From assembly GCF_000384215.1 (NCBI RefSeq), contig NZ_KB913032.1, positions 7,711,605-7,775,604 on the forward strand: a DNA stretch of 64,000 nucleotides. The letters are read 5' to 3'. A program made the position numbers and the translations under genes. This DNA is from Amycolatopsis alba DSM 44262 (GTDB lineage Bacteria > Actinomycetota > Actinomycetes > Mycobacteriales > Pseudonocardiaceae). The notes beneath the pieces were generated by a model, which saw only the letters and a program-made list of their open reading frames with translations, searched no databases and had not been told where the DNA came from. Shown in pieces: positions 27,326-35,909 of the stretch (the stretch's first letter is position 1; every line of letters starts with the position of its first letter).

Positions 27326-28513
27326 TCAGCAGTTGATCGGCCGTTTCCCGGAGTTGACCGTGCAGGTGTCGTTGCCCAGACCGCCGTTCACGGTCCCTTC
27401 GTTGATGTCGACGGTGAGGGTGTCGTTGCCCGGGTTGCCGTCCGTGGTCCCGTTGTTCACGCGGACGGCGAGGGTGTCGTTGCCCAAGTTGCCAGCCACG
27501 GTCCCCGCGTTGATGTCGACGGTGATGGTCTCGTCGCCGTCGTCGCCCAAGAGCGATCCCGAGGCACCGACAAGGATGCCGGAGTCGCCCGTGGGGAACC
27601 TGTCGACTCCGTCGAGCAGACCGCCCAGGTCGCCGCCGCCGCGCACCATGCCCTCGACGATATTGCCGTTGAGTCGGATCTCGTCCGCGCCGGCTCCGCC
27701 CTGCACGTTCCCGCGGATCGTCCCTCGGAGGCGCGGCTGGTCGGTCGCGAAGTTCAGGGTGTCGTTGCCGAGGCCGCCGTGGACGGCGCTGTCGGCTGTG
27801 GTGAAGTCATTGCCCGTCCTCAGGGTCAGGGTGATGACGTCGTCGCCGTCGAGGAGGTTGCTGAGGAAGGCGTCGCCGCCGCGAATGATGCCGGCGTGCA
27901 CAGGCCCGTCACCCTCGACGTCGATGGTGTCCGGGCCCCCACCGCCGTTGACGACGCCAGTGTCGGTGACCCCGCTCGAGATGGTGATCGCGTCCTTGTC
28001 CCCGCCGCCGTTGATGGTGCCGGACAGCTGACCGCCGAGGCGGATGCTGTCACTGTCCGGGCCACCGTTGACGGTGCCGCCGTTGACGGTGCCGGGGAGC
28101 TGACCGTCGAAGAAGATGGTGTCCTTGCCCCCACCACCGTTGACGACACCCGACAACCGGCCGTCGAAGCTGATGATGTCGTCGCCAGTGCCACCGTTGA
28201 CAGTGCCTGCAACGGCCGCGCCGGCACCGCCAACGATCTGATCGTCGCCGGTGCCGCCGTTGACGGTGGTGCCGGCGGCCACCCCGCCGGGGCACTCGAT
28301 CACGTCGTCGTTCGCCGTGCCGTTGATGACGGTGCCGGTGACCGAGGTGCCGTTGACCTGGCAGGTGGACGTCGCCGCCCAGGCGGGCGTGGCGGGCAGC
28401 GCGAGCAACCCGACCGCGACCGCGACGACTGCGGTGACAGGCCGCTGCGACGCGCGACGCCGGGCGGACCGAGAGCGGTGGAACGCGGGCTCGTTTGTGG
28501 TGGTGGTGTTCAT
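27326..28513 (-). CDS. Secreted RTX-like calcium-binding repeat protein, paralogue
   Basis: 395 residues from the ATG at 28513 (AAGGAG upstream). The signal peptide ends near AWAATSTCQV. The mature region has many GGxGxD-type repeats (GGTGDDQIVGGAG, GGTGDDIISF, GGPDSDSIRLGG, GGLGNDTLNF) and ends CTVNSGKRPINC. Closely related to the gene at 25867 in signal peptide, repeats, C-terminal Cys pair and upstream DNA, so the pair arose by tandem duplication. Antisense and shifted frames across this gene are long but are low-complexity shadows. Confidence 0.75.
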   Translation of the reverse strand: MNTTTTNEPAFHRSRSARRRASQRPVTAVVAVAVGLLALPATPAWAATSTCQVNGTSVTGTVINGTANDDVIECPGGVAAGTTVNGGTGDDQIVGGAGAAVAGTVNGGTGDDIISFDGRLSGVVNGGGGKDTIFFDGQLPGTVNGGTVNGGPDSDSIRLGGQLSGTINGGGDKDAITISSGVTDTGVVNGGGGPDTIDVEGDGPVHAGIIRGGDAFLSNLLDGDDVITLTLRTGNDFTTADSAVHGGLGNDTLNFATDQPRLRGTIRGNVQGGAGADEIRLNGNIVEGMVRGGGDLGGLLDGVDRFPTGDSGILVGASGSLLGDDGDETITVDINAGTVAGNLGNDTLAVRVNNGTTDGNPGNDTLTVDINEGTVNGGLGNDTCTVNSGKRPINC

Positions 28514-28587
28514 CGCGACCAGCTCCTTCCGCCGTGCCCATCTCGGGCACGGGCCCCCACCGCCGGCCGGGGTCCCGCAGCCGCCGG

Positions 28588-28647
28588 CCACCCGCTGCGC
28601 GGGCGCGGAACCGGCAACCGGACACGACCCACCGGACTATCCGCGCC
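28588..28647 (-). promoter_or_regulatory. Duplicated upstream region of RTX-like gene 2
   Basis: Partner of 27042-27101, with the same spacing relative to the start codon. Confidence 0.55.
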
Positions 28648-28799
28648 TCCCCCCACCCCCGCACCCGCACAACACCCTCGGCTCGCCACCTCCACCCGAA
28701 CGAGGAACCGCCATCACCCCTACGGCCCACCGCCGCCCGGGCTGGACAACCGCCCTACCAGCACCAACCAGTACCCATGAGTCAGTCTCCAGGCCCGCC

Positions 28800-29260
28800 A
28801 CCGTCACGTCGTAAGGACTGTTTACGGCGGCGAGCTCTACACGCCCCTCGAACGCGGCCCTCACCCGGAGTGGCCGCTCCGCGGGCAACGCCATCGCCGC
28901 GGCGAATCTGTGGGGTGGGGCCGATGTGAGCGCGGCGGCGCTCGCGCAGATCGAGCGCCTGGCCGCGGGGGCGGATCCGCGGCTTCATGGTGGTGCGAGC
29001 AGGCGTTGCAGTGGCGGCCCTTCAACGGTGCGGTCGAAACTCGGAAGCAGGTGTGGACGCAGGTAGCTTCGGCTGCCGGGTGGTCAGGGGTCACGGTGCA
29101 GGTGACCTCAGACCGGGCGCCGATGCCGGTGTTGCCGCAGTGTGCACCCACCATGTGGGAGTGGACCGACCCGGAGGAGCAGCCGTTGGTGCTGGAATCT
29201 CGCCTGCGGAGATCACGTTCACCGGTTCGGCGAGCCCTGTCATGATTTCCGTGTAAGCCA
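28800..29260 (+). other. Probable decayed coding region, identity unknown
   Basis: Short protein-like stretches alternate between forward frames (VYGGELYTPLERGPHPEWPL, then AIAAANLWGGADVSAAALAQ, then RPFNGAVETRKQVWTQVASA and MWEWTDPEEQPLVLES). No single frame covers them and no family was recognised. It looks like a gene broken by several shifts. Confidence 0.3.
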
Positions 29261-29371
29261 CGGATGATTTCTTGTCTGATTCTAGTGGAGTGGTAGCCGG
29301 TCTGGCCTTCGACGCCGACGAAGCCCCGGTATTCATCGGCCAACCCGAACCAACTGCCCGACCTCGGCGAC

Positions 29372-29755
29372 GTGTGGAGCAACGGCGACGAGCGCCTGGT
29401 TTTCGTCGTGGAGCGCGAGTTGTGGGCCCGCCGCAAGCACGGCGTGGACTTCTACGGCTGCTACCGGCTGGGTCCGGACGGCCGGGTCACCGACCGGATC
29501 TGGGAAGAAACGGGGTTGTACGACCAGCCCGGCAAACACCGCATGGACGGGCGCTTCACTCACAGCGGCGAGTACCTGATTCTCACTCCTGTCTTCAAGT
29601 CCGGCGGCCGCCAGCGCATACTGCACGTGGCCGACGGCACCATGCGTACCGTCAGACTGCCCGCCACCACACACCTCTTCGACCACGCCGACGGGCTCTG
29701 GTGGACCCGCACCGAAACCAAGGTCCTGCGCTACCCGGACAACGAAGTCTTCTGA
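29372..29755 (+). CDS. Hypothetical protein, probably 5' truncated
   Basis: 127 residues in a frame that opens upstream without a convincing start (in-frame NPNQLPDLGDVWSNGDERLV). It is well-behaved throughout: VFVVERELWARRKHGVDFYG, CYRLGPDGRVTDRIWEET, MDGRFTHSGEYLILTPVFKS. The pattern of short beta strands with GDE/DGR turns suggests a beta-propeller-like or WD-like fragment, though no repeat is complete. Homologous-looking sequence (VVAGLAFDADEAPVFIG) lies just upstream in another frame, suggesting a frameshift near 29335. Function unknown. Confidence 0.45.
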   Translation: MWSNGDERLVFVVERELWARRKHGVDFYGCYRLGPDGRVTDRIWEETGLYDQPGKHRMDGRFTHSGEYLILTPVFKSGGRQRILHVADGTMRTVRLPATTHLFDHADGLWWTRTETKVLRYPDNEVF

Positions 29756-29782
29756 CCACGACCGGTGCGGCCGCCCTGGGCC

Positions 29783-31145
29783 GCGGTGGCGTGTGAAGTG
29801 GCTCGGGGGTGGCGGGACACGAAAGGGTGATCGCGGCGGCGGTGCGGTGTTGTCGTGGATTGGCCGTGTTGTACTGGGCTGCAGTCGAGGTGCGCGCCTC
29901 TTTTGTCAGTTCGGTCCGGGCCTGTTACCGGTGCGGACGGGGTCGGCGGTATCGCCTGGTCGCGGTGGCGTGGGTGTCCGTTTGTCCCAGGGTGCGGGTC
30001 CGAGCCGATCCGTAAACGGCCGCGGCGTCGTGGTGTTCGCGCGGTGCCGGGCGGCCAGAGCAGGAGAGTGCCGGATGACTCAAGACACTGATTCCCCGCC
30101 GGTTCGCAGCTGTTCCGCCGGGCGGCGGTGGGCGCTGCTCGCTGCAGCCGCGGCGGTGACGACCGCCGGCGTGGTCGCAGTCCCGCCGACAGCCCGCGCC
30201 GCGGAGACTCGGATCTACGACGAACCCGGGCGATACACCTTCACCGTGCCCGACGGGGTCACCGCGCTCACCGTACGCGTGTGGGGAGGCGGAGGTGCCG
30301 GCGGCAACGGCGGGGGCGACTACGACGAAGGCATAGCCGTTCACTCCGAGCGGGCCAGCGGCGGAGGTGGCGGCGGTGGCGGTGGCGGCAGCTACCTCGA
30401 ATGCGCGCTGACCGGGGTCAACCCAGGGCAGCGCTACATCGTGACCGTCGGCGCTCCCGGCTCGCGTGAGCTGACCGACGACATCAAGCGGATCATCAGT
30501 CTTCTCCAGTCCGGCGAAATCAACGACGCCGTTGGCGAGCTCATATCGATTCTGCCCAGTGCGTTCCCTGTTGTCCGACGGGCTCTGAACCTCGCACTGA
30601 GCGGCGATATCGATGGTGTCCTCGCCCTGCTCGTCGCGTTCGTCGTGGACGGTGGGAATGTGACGGGCGGCGGCAGCGCCATGGTCGGTGCCGGCGACCC
30701 CGCCACCGCAGTTCGCGCCCCGGGCGGCAACCCCGCAGCCAACGGGGGCCAAGCCCTGAGAAAGACCGGCGGCTCGGGCGGGACCGGCGCGACCGGTGCC
30801 AACGCGCCGACGTGTACCGGTGCCCACGATGTCACTGCGACTGTGGTCAATACGGTCTCCGGTGGCAACGGCAGCACGGGTGGAAAAGGCACCACCGGGT
30901 CTCGCGGCAACGGCGGCGCAGGCGGTACCGGCGGTACCGGCTTCGGCGGCGTGGGCGGCGGAGGAGGCGGAGGCGGCGGAGCCGGAACCAACGACGGCTT
31001 CGGCGGCAAGGGCGGAGCCGGAACCGACCAGGGTGAAGACGGCGACACCGCAATACGGATCAACATGGGCAGAGGCGGTACCGGCTCCCCTGGGAGGGTA
31101 GCCCTCACCTGGTAACCGCCCCATCCCATACCCGGGTCGGCGGCA
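29783..31145 (+). repeat. Dispersed duplication copy 2 (glycine-rich gene with upstream region)
   Basis: Counterpart of 8282-9660; similarity covers the roughly 290 bp before the start codon and the whole gene. Confidence 0.8.
30075..31115 (+). CDS. Secreted glycine-rich protein, paralogue of 8568
   Basis: 346 residues from the ATG at 30075 with an AGGAG site. It has the same layout as the 8568 protein: signal peptide with ARA-AET cleavage region, RYTFTVPDGVTALTVRVWGG, a Gly-rich block with YLECALTGVNPGQRYIVTVG, a central helical segment of about 80 residues (RIISLLQSGEINDAVGELIS), a second Gly-rich block and GRVALTW at the end. Two conserved cysteines (YLEC, APTC) occur in both copies. The central segment is the most divergent part between the two, consistent with duplication followed by selection on that module. 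Function unknown. Confidence 0.75.
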   Translation: MTQDTDSPPVRSCSAGRRWALLAAAAAVTTAGVVAVPPTARAAETRIYDEPGRYTFTVPDGVTALTVRVWGGGGAGGNGGGDYDEGIAVHSERASGGGGGGGGGGSYLECALTGVNPGQRYIVTVGAPGSRELTDDIKRIISLLQSGEINDAVGELISILPSAFPVVRRALNLALSGDIDGVLALLVAFVVDGGNVTGGGSAMVGAGDPATAVRAPGGNPAANGGQALRKTGGSGGTGATGANAPTCTGAHDVTATVVNTVSGGNGSTGGKGTTGSRGNGGAGGTGGTGFGGVGGGGGGGGGAGTNDGFGGKGGAGTDQGEDGDTAIRINMGRGGTGSPGRVALTW

Positions 31146-31176
31146 ACCGACAGCACGCCGACACCGCCGCCGACCC
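31134..31176. terminator. Terminator hairpin after glycine-rich paralogue
   Basis: An 11-bp perfect stem (GGGTCGGCGGC with its complement) around a 21-base loop, 18 bp after the stop at 31115. Confidence 0.6.
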
Positions 31177-31377
31177 GGACACCGCCCTCCCGCCGAACCG
31201 GACCCGATGCCTGGTGCCCCACCATCTCAGTGTTCTCCTCACCGACCCTGCGCACCTCGCTCCCGCCACCGGCCGTCACGCGCTACGCTCGCGAAACTGA
31301 GCACCGCTTCGGAGAATCGCCGATCCCCGCACCGAACGCTCCTGCCTCGGACAGCAGATCCGGCTCATCCGCCGGAA

Positions 31378-32025
31378 TCAGCGGGTATCCGGCACCGTGG
31401 TCACCGCGCGGTGACGTCGTCGCAGTGCCTCCTCGATCCGGGCCTGGCTGCCGCTCTCATCCAGGCTGTCAGCGCACAACCGGTCGAAGATGTCCTGGTA
31501 GACCTGGACGCGCCGCGGGGCGCTGGTGATCAGCAGTCCGCTCGGCTCCGGCGCCGCTTCCTCGTACGCGGTGTGTCGGCCGCCGATATCGGTGGTGATC
31601 ACGAAACGGCCCGCCGGGAAGGGAAGCGCGGGCGCGGCCCGAGGATGGATCACGACACTGACGTGCGGTGCACCAGCACGATCCTGAAGAGCCCTGAGCT
31701 GCGCGGCCGCGATCTCCGGATCGGGCTGTCCGCGCTCGAGCCGGCACACCGCCTCCTCTCCCATCACGAAAACCGCGCGGGCCGGCGACGGGCGATCCAG
31801 CACCGCCCGGCGCCGCGGCAGCAGGGCCGCGCCTATCGCCGCGAACGCCGGCAGGTAACTGGCACGGCATTCCCACACCAGCTGCGCGAACGCCGGGATC
31901 ATCAGCTGCTCCGGAAGATTGAACCCGCTGACAGACCGGATCGTCACCGCCTCCTCTTCCGCACGGCAGCGATCCAACACGGTGGCACGAAGAGCGGCAG
32001 TGTCCACAGTGTCCACAACAGTCAC
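31378..32025 (-). CDS. DUF5753-type protein without a helix-turn-helix
   Basis: 215 residues from the GTG at 32025, set by GAGGAAAGG. It matches the C-terminal DUF5753 part of actinomycete XRE regulators: VFVMGEEAVCRLERG, QLRALQDRAGAPHVSVVIHP and FPAGRFVITTDIGGRHTAYE. The usual N-terminal helix-turn-helix is absent, and none is encoded just upstream in frame. It may therefore act as a non-DNA-binding partner of full-length regulators, or be a truncated gene. It sits 81 bp after the stop of the leftward gene at 32107. Confidence 0.65.
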   Translation of the reverse strand: MTVVDTVDTAALRATVLDRCRAEEEAVTIRSVSGFNLPEQLMIPAFAQLVWECRASYLPAFAAIGAALLPRRRAVLDRPSPARAVFVMGEEAVCRLERGQPDPEIAAAQLRALQDRAGAPHVSVVIHPRAAPALPFPAGRFVITTDIGGRHTAYEEAAPEPSGLLITSAPRRVQVYQDIFDRLCADSLDESGSQARIEEALRRRHRAVTTVPDTR

Positions 32026-32106
32026 ATTCCTTTCCTCGGCAACACTGACTTCCTGACCTGGCACGGCAGTCCACCGCGATCAGACGGCCAGGCCGGGCCA
32101 GCTCGT

Positions 32107-32973
32107 TCAGGGCACCGTTTTCAGTGCGTGGCGGGTCCCGTGGGCGAGCAGCAGCAGGGTCCAGTCCGATCTCTGGATGCCGGTCATCGCCTGCCACCGG
32201 AAGCTGAAACGCAGCGCGTTCTCCGGCCAGGACGACCCTGGATCCCCAGCGTGGACCTGTTTCCTGATCAGGAAGTCACTGCTCACGACGAACCGGTAGT
32301 CCCCGGACAGATCGGCGACGGCGGCACCGGCGATCAGTGAACCGTCCCGCGGCATCTGCGCGAGGCAGGAATAGAGCACATTCCACGACAGGTGACGCCA
32401 CCCGGACCGCATACCCCGCACGATCGACGCCGCGCTGCGCAGCCGATCACGGACCCGCGTCAGCCCGTACGCGTCGAACACGTCCTCGGGCAGGGCGAGA
32501 ATCTGCGCGGGTGCTGGAAACACCCACTCCCGGCCCACCGGCGTGTCATACCCCGCGCCGAGCCCGACCGCGGCGTCCCGGTACAGGGTGCGCGCGCACC
32601 CGAGCGGGATGGTGCACCGGAAGACCGCGCCGACCAGCGCGTCCCACAGATCGCCCGACCGGGCCCGCGCCACCGGGCCCGCCGCGAGCAGCACCTCCCG
32701 CAACCGGAAGCCGGTTGCGGTGAGCACGGCCGGGTCGATGACGTCGACCCGCGGTTCGGTGTCCAGCCGCCCGGCGACCCACTCCAGGCTGATCTCGTGC
32801 CCGCCGTCCGGCGACGGGGAGGCGACCACCAGCCACACCGACTCCGAAGACCACACCAGTCTCCGCAACCGCCCGTCGTCATCAACCCGCCAGCCAGGAT
32901 GGTCGGCCATCACCCGCGGCCGCCGCCCCGCCCCATCCCGCCACTCACGAGCCGACGCCGTCCCAGCGGTCAC
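32107..32973 (-). CDS. HhH-GPD (DNA glycosylase)-like protein
   Basis: 288 residues from a GTG at 32973 whose bases overlap the stop of the upstream lipoprotein gene (GTGA); a later in-frame ATG at 32910 is an alternative. The middle region (DLWDALVGAVFRCTIPLGCA, FPAPAQILALPEDVFDAYGL) resembles the core and helix-hairpin-helix region of AlkA/HhH-GPD glycosylases. The canonical catalytic Asp after the hairpin is not clear, and the C-terminal part diverges. It could be a diverged base-excision protein without proven activity. Coupling to a lipoprotein gene gives no functional clue. Confidence 0.45.
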   Translation of the reverse strand: MTAGTASAREWRDGAGRRPRVMADHPGWRVDDDGRLRRLVWSSESVWLVVASPSPDGGHEISLEWVAGRLDTEPRVDVIDPAVLTATGFRLREVLLAAGPVARARSGDLWDALVGAVFRCTIPLGCARTLYRDAAVGLGAGYDTPVGREWVFPAPAQILALPEDVFDAYGLTRVRDRLRSAASIVRGMRSGWRHLSWNVLYSCLAQMPRDGSLIAGAAVADLSGDYRFVVSSDFLIRKQVHAGDPGSSWPENALRFSFRWQAMTGIQRSDWTLLLLAHGTRHALKTVP

Positions 32974-33596
32974 CGGCCGACCCGGTTCCGCAACGTGGCC
33001 ACGACCAGCTCGGCAGCCTGCCCCGTCATCGCGCACAGATCACCGCTGGCCACGGCATCGTCGACCAGGGAGACCCCCACCGCCACGTCGTCGGCCAACC
33101 CGCCCGTGACCGTGCAGACCGAGAGCCGCTCCTGCCTCGCCGCGACCGCGGGGAATCCCCCAACCCGCAACTCCCGCCACATCCGCTCCTCGCCAGGCGG
33201 ACGTGAGGGGTAGACCGCGCTCAACCCTTGACGGTACTTCGTCGCGAAGGCCACCCTGACAACCCGCGCGGTCACCGGGTTCTCCCACAAGCACGCCGGT
33301 CCCCGCGACTCATCGCGGTCGATCTTCCCCCTGACCTCGGCGCCCAGCACCTGCCGAACCTGCGCGGGTGCGAGGGCCGTCGTGCACGGATCACCGGACA
33401 GCACCGAGAACGGCAGCGGATCCCGCACCGCTGGCGCACCCGCGTACGGCGGCACCAATGTCGTGGCCCCGATCGTCCGGGTCGTCGTCGGCGACGGCAC
33501 AGGTGGCGACGGGTACGGGCCGCACCCGCCCAACATCACCGCGACCGCCGACAAGCACGCTCCCCACCGCAACGCGGGCCCGGACCGCAGGGTCAT
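32970..33596 (-). CDS. DUF3558-like lipoprotein
   Basis: 208 residues from the ATG at 33596. An N-terminal lipoprotein signal with lipobox VMLGGC places it on the outer face of the membrane. Downstream is a DUF3558-like domain with a Cys pair layout (GDPCTTALAPAQVRQVLG, GPACLWENP, SVCTVTGGLAD, GDLCAMTGQAAELVVATLRN). DUF3558 lipoproteins are frequent in Pseudonocardiales and mycobacteria; their roles are not established. In-frame starts upstream (33632, 33656) lack better signals. Its stop overlaps the start of the HhH-GPD-like gene. Confidence 0.75.
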   Translation of the reverse strand: MTLRSGPALRWGACLSAVAVMLGGCGPYPSPPVPSPTTTRTIGATTLVPPYAGAPAVRDPLPFSVLSGDPCTTALAPAQVRQVLGAEVRGKIDRDESRGPACLWENPVTARVVRVAFATKYRQGLSAVYPSRPPGEERMWRELRVGGFPAVAARQERLSVCTVTGGLADDVAVGVSLVDDAVASGDLCAMTGQAAELVVATLRNRVGR

Positions 33597-33666
33597 GCCG
33601 CCGCCTCGACGATGATGTCGCCGCTGACCAGACATCACCACGGACCCACGCAACACGAATTCCCCT

Positions 33667-34257
33667 CTACAGCCCCGAAAGGCCTGCTAGGACGCGGCGG
33701 AGTACCGCCGCGAGATCGCCTTCTTCAGAACCGGACTCGAACAGATCACCGCTGTGAGACACCACGTCACCATCAGCGCTGATCAACGCCGACGGCAGGA
33801 TCACCATCGGTGTGAAGGTCAACGCAACGTGCCGGTCACGACGCCCGGCCAGGTACGCATCTGAATCGCACCGGTAGGTCGACAGTGGCCGGTCACGTAC
33901 CTGCGCCCACCAAATCCGAGCACTTGCAGAGATAGAGCTGTCGGAGACAGCGGCCGACAGCCACGTCGTGGCGACTCTGTCAAGCTCGTCCAGACACCTG
34001 AAACAGTCCACCGGAGACGGTCGCGTACGAAACTGCGGTACGCCGCGACGCCCTCGGCTGACATGCTCAGCGCGAATAGATGCCGGCAGGCACAGCGGGA
34101 GAATGATCTGGCACTGGCGCGTTGCGTCGAGATCCAGCGCGTGCACGATGCTCGAATGAGCCGCTGACACACCGGTATTACCGCAGGACATCCCGCCGAT
34201 GAGGCGGTGTCCATCGCAACCGACCAACGTCGTCCCGACCTGCGATTGCGGTGTCAA
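33667..34257 (-). CDS. Hypothetical protein, weakly supported
   Basis: 196 residues in a single frame with some protein-like stretches (WWAQVRDRPLSTYRCDSDAY, HVALTFTPMVILPSALISAD, VDCFRCLDELDRVATTW). No domain was recognised. There is no strong ribosome site for the first ATG, and an internal start near residue 24 is possible. Local GC is lower than in the flanking genes. Bases 34258-34551 contain no supported gene. Confidence 0.35.
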   Translation of the reverse strand: MTPQSQVGTTLVGCDGHRLIGGMSCGNTGVSAAHSSIVHALDLDATRQCQIILPLCLPASIRAEHVSRGRRGVPQFRTRPSPVDCFRCLDELDRVATTWLSAAVSDSSISASARIWWAQVRDRPLSTYRCDSDAYLAGRRDRHVALTFTPMVILPSALISADGDVVSHSGDLFESGSEEGDLAAVLRRVLAGLSGL

Positions 34258-34551
34258 TACTCAGATGGCGCTTCGCTTCTACCTGTTGAAGCGTGATGTG
34301 CCAAGCATCGGGCGACTTTCACTGTAATTCCTTCTCAATACGATGGGGGCGAATTGCCCTGGTAGGCACTGGACCTGCTCAGGCGATCCCCAGTCGAGGA
34401 CTAGCCAGACCGAACTTCCACCGGCACATGATCTTGCGCTCCTTCAGCTAGCCCCACCAGGGCGCCCGCCCATCCGTAACCGGAAGCTCACCGGAAGCTT
34501 GCTACGCTTGACCAGTGGCAATGCGTGCATCAGGCTGACGGGAGGATCTTG

Positions 34552-34745
34552 ATGAAAGAGCCACGGCGTGCGCTCGTCACTGATCGTGAGCGCGCAGGTC
34601 ACACGCAGGAAAGCCTGGCCACCGCACTCGGCGTTGACGTAAAGACCGTCCGCAACTGGGAGAACGGAACCTACAAACCCAGAACTCCCGATCTCCATCG
34701 GCGCCTCGCAGAAGAACTGCGCATCACGCGCCGCCAACTTACCCT
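34552..34745 (+). repeat. Near-identical helix-turn-helix coding block, copy 1
   Basis: About 194 bp nearly identical in DNA to 35716-35909, with long runs free of even silent changes, for example around CGCAACTGGGAGAACGGAAC. Confidence 0.8.
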
Positions 34746-35610
34746 CCGCTTTGATCACACAGCCCACAACGAAATCGATCCCCCAGATCAACTTGCGGAA
34801 CATCAGGCACGCCCGCCTCGCTTGGCGTCGGTCCTCGAAGAGGCGCTCGACAGCGAGGAAGCCGACCGGCTGTCCTACTCATTACACTGGCCAGAATCCG
34901 TCGACCACAGCACTCTGGACATCCTCCAAAGATGCCTTACATACATTAGACACGCAGAAGACGATACATCTTCATCTGCCGTGATTCCTGTCGTCGGCGA
35001 AGTTCAAAGGATTGCAAACAGCTTCGCTAATGCATCTCGCGCAAGCATCCGTCGCCACGCAACTGGACTATTGTCCGAGGTCGAACAGTATCGAGGCTGG
35101 CTGGCGATACCCAGCAGGGACTGGCACACAGCGCAGCGGCACCTCGATCGAGCAACAGTGGTAGCACTAGAATCGGATGACCCGCTCCGTTTGTCGACGG
35201 CGCTCAGCTTTTCCGCCTACTCAGCTTTGAGGCGATTCGATTTGAGTTCTGCGGATGCCCTCTCGGAGGCGGCACTACGAGATAAACGAGTGCATGCAGG
35301 TCTTCGTGCTTATGAGCTGTTTCAGCGAGCTGAGATTTTGGCGCGTTCGGCCTTGCGAAAAGCAAGCGTAGCTCTCCTTCTGTCCGCTGACGGTCTCGTT
35401 GAGCATTTGCCTGATGACACGGACCTTCCGTCTTCGGGCTATTGGTATACGCCGCCCTTCTTTCTTGGGCAAAAGGCGTTTGTGCTGCGCGCACTCGGAG
35501 ACTATTCGGGTGCAAGACAGGCTGCGGTTGACTGTCTGGCCGAGATGCCACCGGACTGGTCTGAGTCAGAGTGGGCGGCGCGACGACGCGAACTTGCCGG
35601 CGCAGGGTGA
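34552..35610 (+). CDS. XRE-family regulator A, variable C-terminal region
   Basis: 352 residues from an ATG preceded by GGGAGG. The N-terminal 67 residues form a helix-turn-helix (RERAGHTQESLATALGVDVK, TVRNWENGTYKPRTPDLHRR). The remaining 285 residues are helical and TPR-like (EVEQYRGWLAIPSRDWHTAQ, RHLDRATVVALESDDPLRLS), ending ARRRELAGAG. The DNA-binding part is almost identical to regulator B at 35716, while the C-terminal halves are unrelated in sequence. GC content in the C-terminal half is visibly lower than in neighbouring genes, a sign of separate origin. Target genes are unknown. Confidence 0.75.
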   Translation: MKEPRRALVTDRERAGHTQESLATALGVDVKTVRNWENGTYKPRTPDLHRRLAEELRITRRQLTLRFDHTAHNEIDPPDQLAEHQARPPRLASVLEEALDSEEADRLSYSLHWPESVDHSTLDILQRCLTYIRHAEDDTSSSAVIPVVGEVQRIANSFANASRASIRRHATGLLSEVEQYRGWLAIPSRDWHTAQRHLDRATVVALESDDPLRLSTALSFSAYSALRRFDLSSADALSEAALRDKRVHAGLRAYELFQRAEILARSALRKASVALLLSADGLVEHLPDDTDLPSSGYWYTPPFFLGQKAFVLRALGDYSGARQAAVDCLAEMPPDWSESEWAARRRELAGAG

Positions 35611-35715
35611 GTCGCCATTGGTCAGCTCCGGCCAGAGCGATCCAAAGGGCGAATCGAAAGTTTGGTAGCCTTGACCTGCGGCGATGCGCGTCGCAGGGCG
35701 GCCGAGAGGACTTTG

Positions 35716-35909
35716 ATGAAGACTCCACGGCGCGGCCTGATTGCTGATCGTGAGCGCGCAGGTCACACGCAGGAAAGCCTGGCTGCCGCACTCGGCGTTG
35801 ACGTGAAGACCGTCCGCAACTGGGAGAACGGAACCTACAAACCCAGAACTCCCGATCTCCATCGGCGCCTCGCGAGTGAATTGCGCATCACTCGCCGCCA
35901 GCTCACCCT
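35716..35909 (+). repeat. Near-identical helix-turn-helix coding block, copy 2
   Basis: Partner of 34552-34745. Confidence 0.8.

Noticed and set aside
26507..28780. A 757-codon forward ORF opposite the RTX-like genes
   Set aside because: Its sequence is the complement of the GGxGxD repeats, giving low-complexity Val/Pro/Ser; it lacks a start signal and crosses both minus-strand genes.
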